34,828 nucleotides of DNA from Massilia sp. MS-15 (GTDB taxonomy: Bacteria > Pseudomonadota > Gammaproteobacteria > Burkholderiales > Burkholderiaceae_D): contig NZ_JAIWIA010000045.1 of the NCBI RefSeq assembly GCF_020176695.1, positions 1-34,828 on the forward strand, written 5' to 3'. The notes below the pieces were generated by a model. The model ran no database searches. It had not been told where the DNA came from and worked only from the letters and a program-made list of their open reading frames with translations. Position 1 is the first letter of the stretch. Each line of letters opens with the position of its first letter. Of this stretch, positions 33,181-34,828 are shown piece by piece. Made by a program: the position numbers and the translations under genes.

Positions 33181-34668
33181 ATGGGAACAACCGTGATCAA
33201 AAGAACCATACTATGCGTGGGCCTGTGGCTGGCAGCCGGGCTTGCATCTGCCGCGGAGGCCGGCAAGGTGATTTTCGTGGCTGGCGACGCGCGCGCCGAC
33301 GCCCGCCCGCTGGTCATGGGAGCGGCCGTCAACGAGGGCGAGCTGCTCAGCACTGGTACGGATGGCTACGTCTACATCAAGACCCTGGACGACGGCCTGT
33401 TCATCCTGCGTCCCAAGACCCAGGCGCGGATCGCGGCCTACCGCGTGGACCGGGTCAACCCGGCAAACACCCGCGTCAAGCTCGAACTGCTGAGCGGCGT
33501 CGCGCGTACCCAGTCGGGCAATGCGGTCAAGCTGGCGCGCCAGAACTTCCGCTTCAATACGCCGGTCGCCGCCATCGGCGTGCGCGGTACCGATTTCACC
33601 GTGTTCACCGACGACCAGACCTCCAGCGTGGCGGTGCTGTCGGGGGGCATCACCATCAGCGGCTTTACCGGCGCCTGCGCGCGCGAGGGCAGCGGCCCCT
33701 GCGAGGGCGCGGCCAGCCGCGAACTGTCGGCGTCGCAGAAAGGACAGATGCTGCAGATCCGGCGTGGCCAGGGTGCGGCCCAGCTGGTGACGGGAGGCGC
33801 CACGCCGGACGTGGTGGCGCCGCCGCGCCCGGACGAGCCGCTGGCCAAGGCCGCCGCCTCGAGCGCGCCGGAACCCTATATCGCGCCGCAGAAGGTGGCG
33901 GTGCTGCAGGAACAGGTCAAGGCGCCGCCTGTGACGGTTCCGCAACAGCCGCAGCCGCAGAATCCGCAGCCCCAGCAACCGGGCGAGAACCCGGGCGATT
34001 CAGCGCCTGTCCAGCAGCCCGAACCGGAAGCGCCGGTCACGCAGCCCGACACGCCGACCGTGCCGGTCGATCCCAGGCCGCCGGTCGTGGTCAATCCGGA
34101 TCCGGCAGGCCCGGCCAAGCCTGACCCATCGGTGCCGGCCCAGCCCGCGCGCGCCCTGACCTGGGGCCGTTTCGCTGCGATTGCCGACAGGCCGGTCCAG
34201 GTCGATCTGGTGCAGCAGCTGGAACAAGGCAACACCCTGATCACGCAGAAGGGCGATTACGCGCTGTTGCGCACCGATGGCGAATTCGTGATGCCGCAGC
34301 GCGGTAGCGTGGGTTTCCAGCTGCAGGAAAGCGAGGCTTTTATCTATAGCGGCAAGGAGGGCGTGCAACCGGTCCAGGCTACGCTGGAAAACGGCCAGCT
34401 GCGTTTTGATTTCGATAAGCGCAAATTTTCCACCAGTTTCGATCTGGTAAATGCGGCCGAGCGATTCAATATGTATGCATCAGGTTCGGTGGCGGGAGAT
34501 GGACGCTTTTCCGTGGATAGCCAGTTTGCCGTAGGAAATAATATGGTGGTGGACGGCGTGCTTGGCGGACGCAATGCGGATTCCGCCGCTTATCTGTTCC
34601 AGGGGCGTCTGTCGGAAGATCGCCGTGTATTTGGCGCAACATCCTGGGGCAAGGCTCCGGGGCAATAA
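33181..34668 (+). CDS. secreted FecR-domain protein with C-terminal TbpB-like barrel domain
   Basis: A 495-residue exported protein. Signal peptide VIKRTILCVGLWLAAGLASA is followed by a FecR domain (about 30-165) with LRPKTQARI and the hallmark AIGVRGTDFTVF. C166/C174 may pair. Residues 250-325 are Pro/Gln-rich. The C-terminal domain (328-495) has WGRFA, FDFDKRKFSTSF, GDGRFSVDSQF, GVLGGRNADSAAYLFQG and VFGATSW, resembling TbpB-type surface barrels. No cytoplasmic anti-sigma part is present. Starts: ATG 33181; GTG 33193 has GGGA 6 bp upstream; GTG 33157 lies before the predicted transcription start. The last ~350 bp are clearly richer in A/T. Confidence 0.82.
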   Translation: MGTTVIKRTILCVGLWLAAGLASAAEAGKVIFVAGDARADARPLVMGAAVNEGELLSTGTDGYVYIKTLDDGLFILRPKTQARIAAYRVDRVNPANTRVKLELLSGVARTQSGNAVKLARQNFRFNTPVAAIGVRGTDFTVFTDDQTSSVAVLSGGITISGFTGACAREGSGPCEGAASRELSASQKGQMLQIRRGQGAAQLVTGGATPDVVAPPRPDEPLAKAAASSAPEPYIAPQKVAVLQEQVKAPPVTVPQQPQPQNPQPQQPGENPGDSAPVQQPEPEAPVTQPDTPTVPVDPRPPVVVNPDPAGPAKPDPSVPAQPARALTWGRFAAIADRPVQVDLVQQLEQGNTLITQKGDYALLRTDGEFVMPQRGSVGFQLQESEAFIYSGKEGVQPVQATLENGQLRFDFDKRKFSTSFDLVNAAERFNMYASGSVAGDGRFSVDSQFAVGNNMVVDGVLGGRNADSAAYLFQGRLSEDRRVFGATSWGKAPGQ

Positions 34669-34687
34669 AAAATCCTTTTTTTCCGAG

Positions 34688-34725
34688 AAGGGCGGAATCG
34701 TCAAAGGCGATTCCGGCCTTTTTTA
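34688..34725 (+). terminator. intrinsic terminator after fecR
   Basis: The 13-base arms 34688-34700 and 34708-34720 pair with one mismatch around a 7-base loop and are followed at once by a T-run (34719-34724). It begins 20 bp after the fecR stop. The remaining 34726-34828 shows no recognisable gene. Confidence 0.9.
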
Positions 34726-34828
34726 TTTGCTTCAAAAATTCCGCATGTATCGCGCAAGATCGGCCATTGTCGGCCATCAGGCAGGTAAGGCTTAATCGTT
34801 AAATGTAGATTCGAAGTCTTCATCAATT

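Noticed and set aside
34700..34825. Short minus-strand open frame at the right edge (starts ATGAAGACTTCG)
   Set aside because: About 40 codons, no ribosome site, and it runs through the fecR terminator hairpin.
1..34828. CRISPR array, insertion sequence or prophage genes
   Set aside because: No regularly spaced direct repeats, transposase, integrase or phage structural motifs were seen on either strand.

Overview
The window is GC-rich (visibly about 65-70%) with dense short-spaced genes. Class III cyclase, Crp/Fnr, RhlE, RNase Z and ABC-dependent polysaccharide genes all look betaproteobacterial. My best guess is an Oxalobacteraceae member such as Massilia; this rests on general protein character and could not be searched. 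No prophage, insertion sequence or CRISPR array is visible.

Layout. Positions 1-140 hold a tRNA-like 3' half with a CAT anticodon-type loop. From 222 to 2901 (minus strand) lie a degenerate receiver protein coupled to a GAF protein, a small conserved-looking protein, RNase Z (rnz) and a YbaN/DUF454 membrane protein. A CHASE-PAS histidine kinase (3051-5318, minus) is divergent from a plus-strand group: small membrane protein, Lon N-terminal-domain protein, orphan anti-sigma-like protein and RhlE-type helicase (5516-9232). A LOV-domain hybrid histidine kinase, a likely blue-light sensor, follows at 9368-11059 (minus).

The core is a ten-gene minus-strand operon read from 26742 down to 11182, with most junctions overlapping (ATGA, TGATG or 8 bp). 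In order it encodes Wzm, Wzt with a C-terminal glycan-recognition domain, an FkbM methyltransferase with a long coiled coil, a double-domain GT4 glycosyltransferase, a HAD-UbiA polyprenyl-phosphate phosphoribosyltransferase-like fusion, a GT-C-like membrane protein, a DPM1-like GT2, GtrA, and two tandem paralogous GT-C-like membrane proteins. I read this as ABC-exported O-antigen or capsule synthesis plus periplasmic decoration from polyprenyl-phosphate sugars. The promoter has a consensus -10, no good -35, and a perfect 16-bp dyad centred near -42.

The right part holds a three-TM protein, a REP-like palindromic element, a Crp-family regulator, a VanZ-like protein and an acyltransferase-3 protein. 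It ends with a signalling locus: a TPR/beta-barrel outer-membrane protein translationally coupled to a CHASE2 adenylate cyclase, divergent from a secreted FecR-domain protein whose C-terminus resembles a TbpB-type barrel. A perfect TGTGA-N6-TCACA Crp site lies between the cyclase and fecR genes. With a cAMP synthase and a Crp-type regulator in the same window, this suggests a local cAMP circuit. The fecR gene ends at a strong intrinsic terminator.
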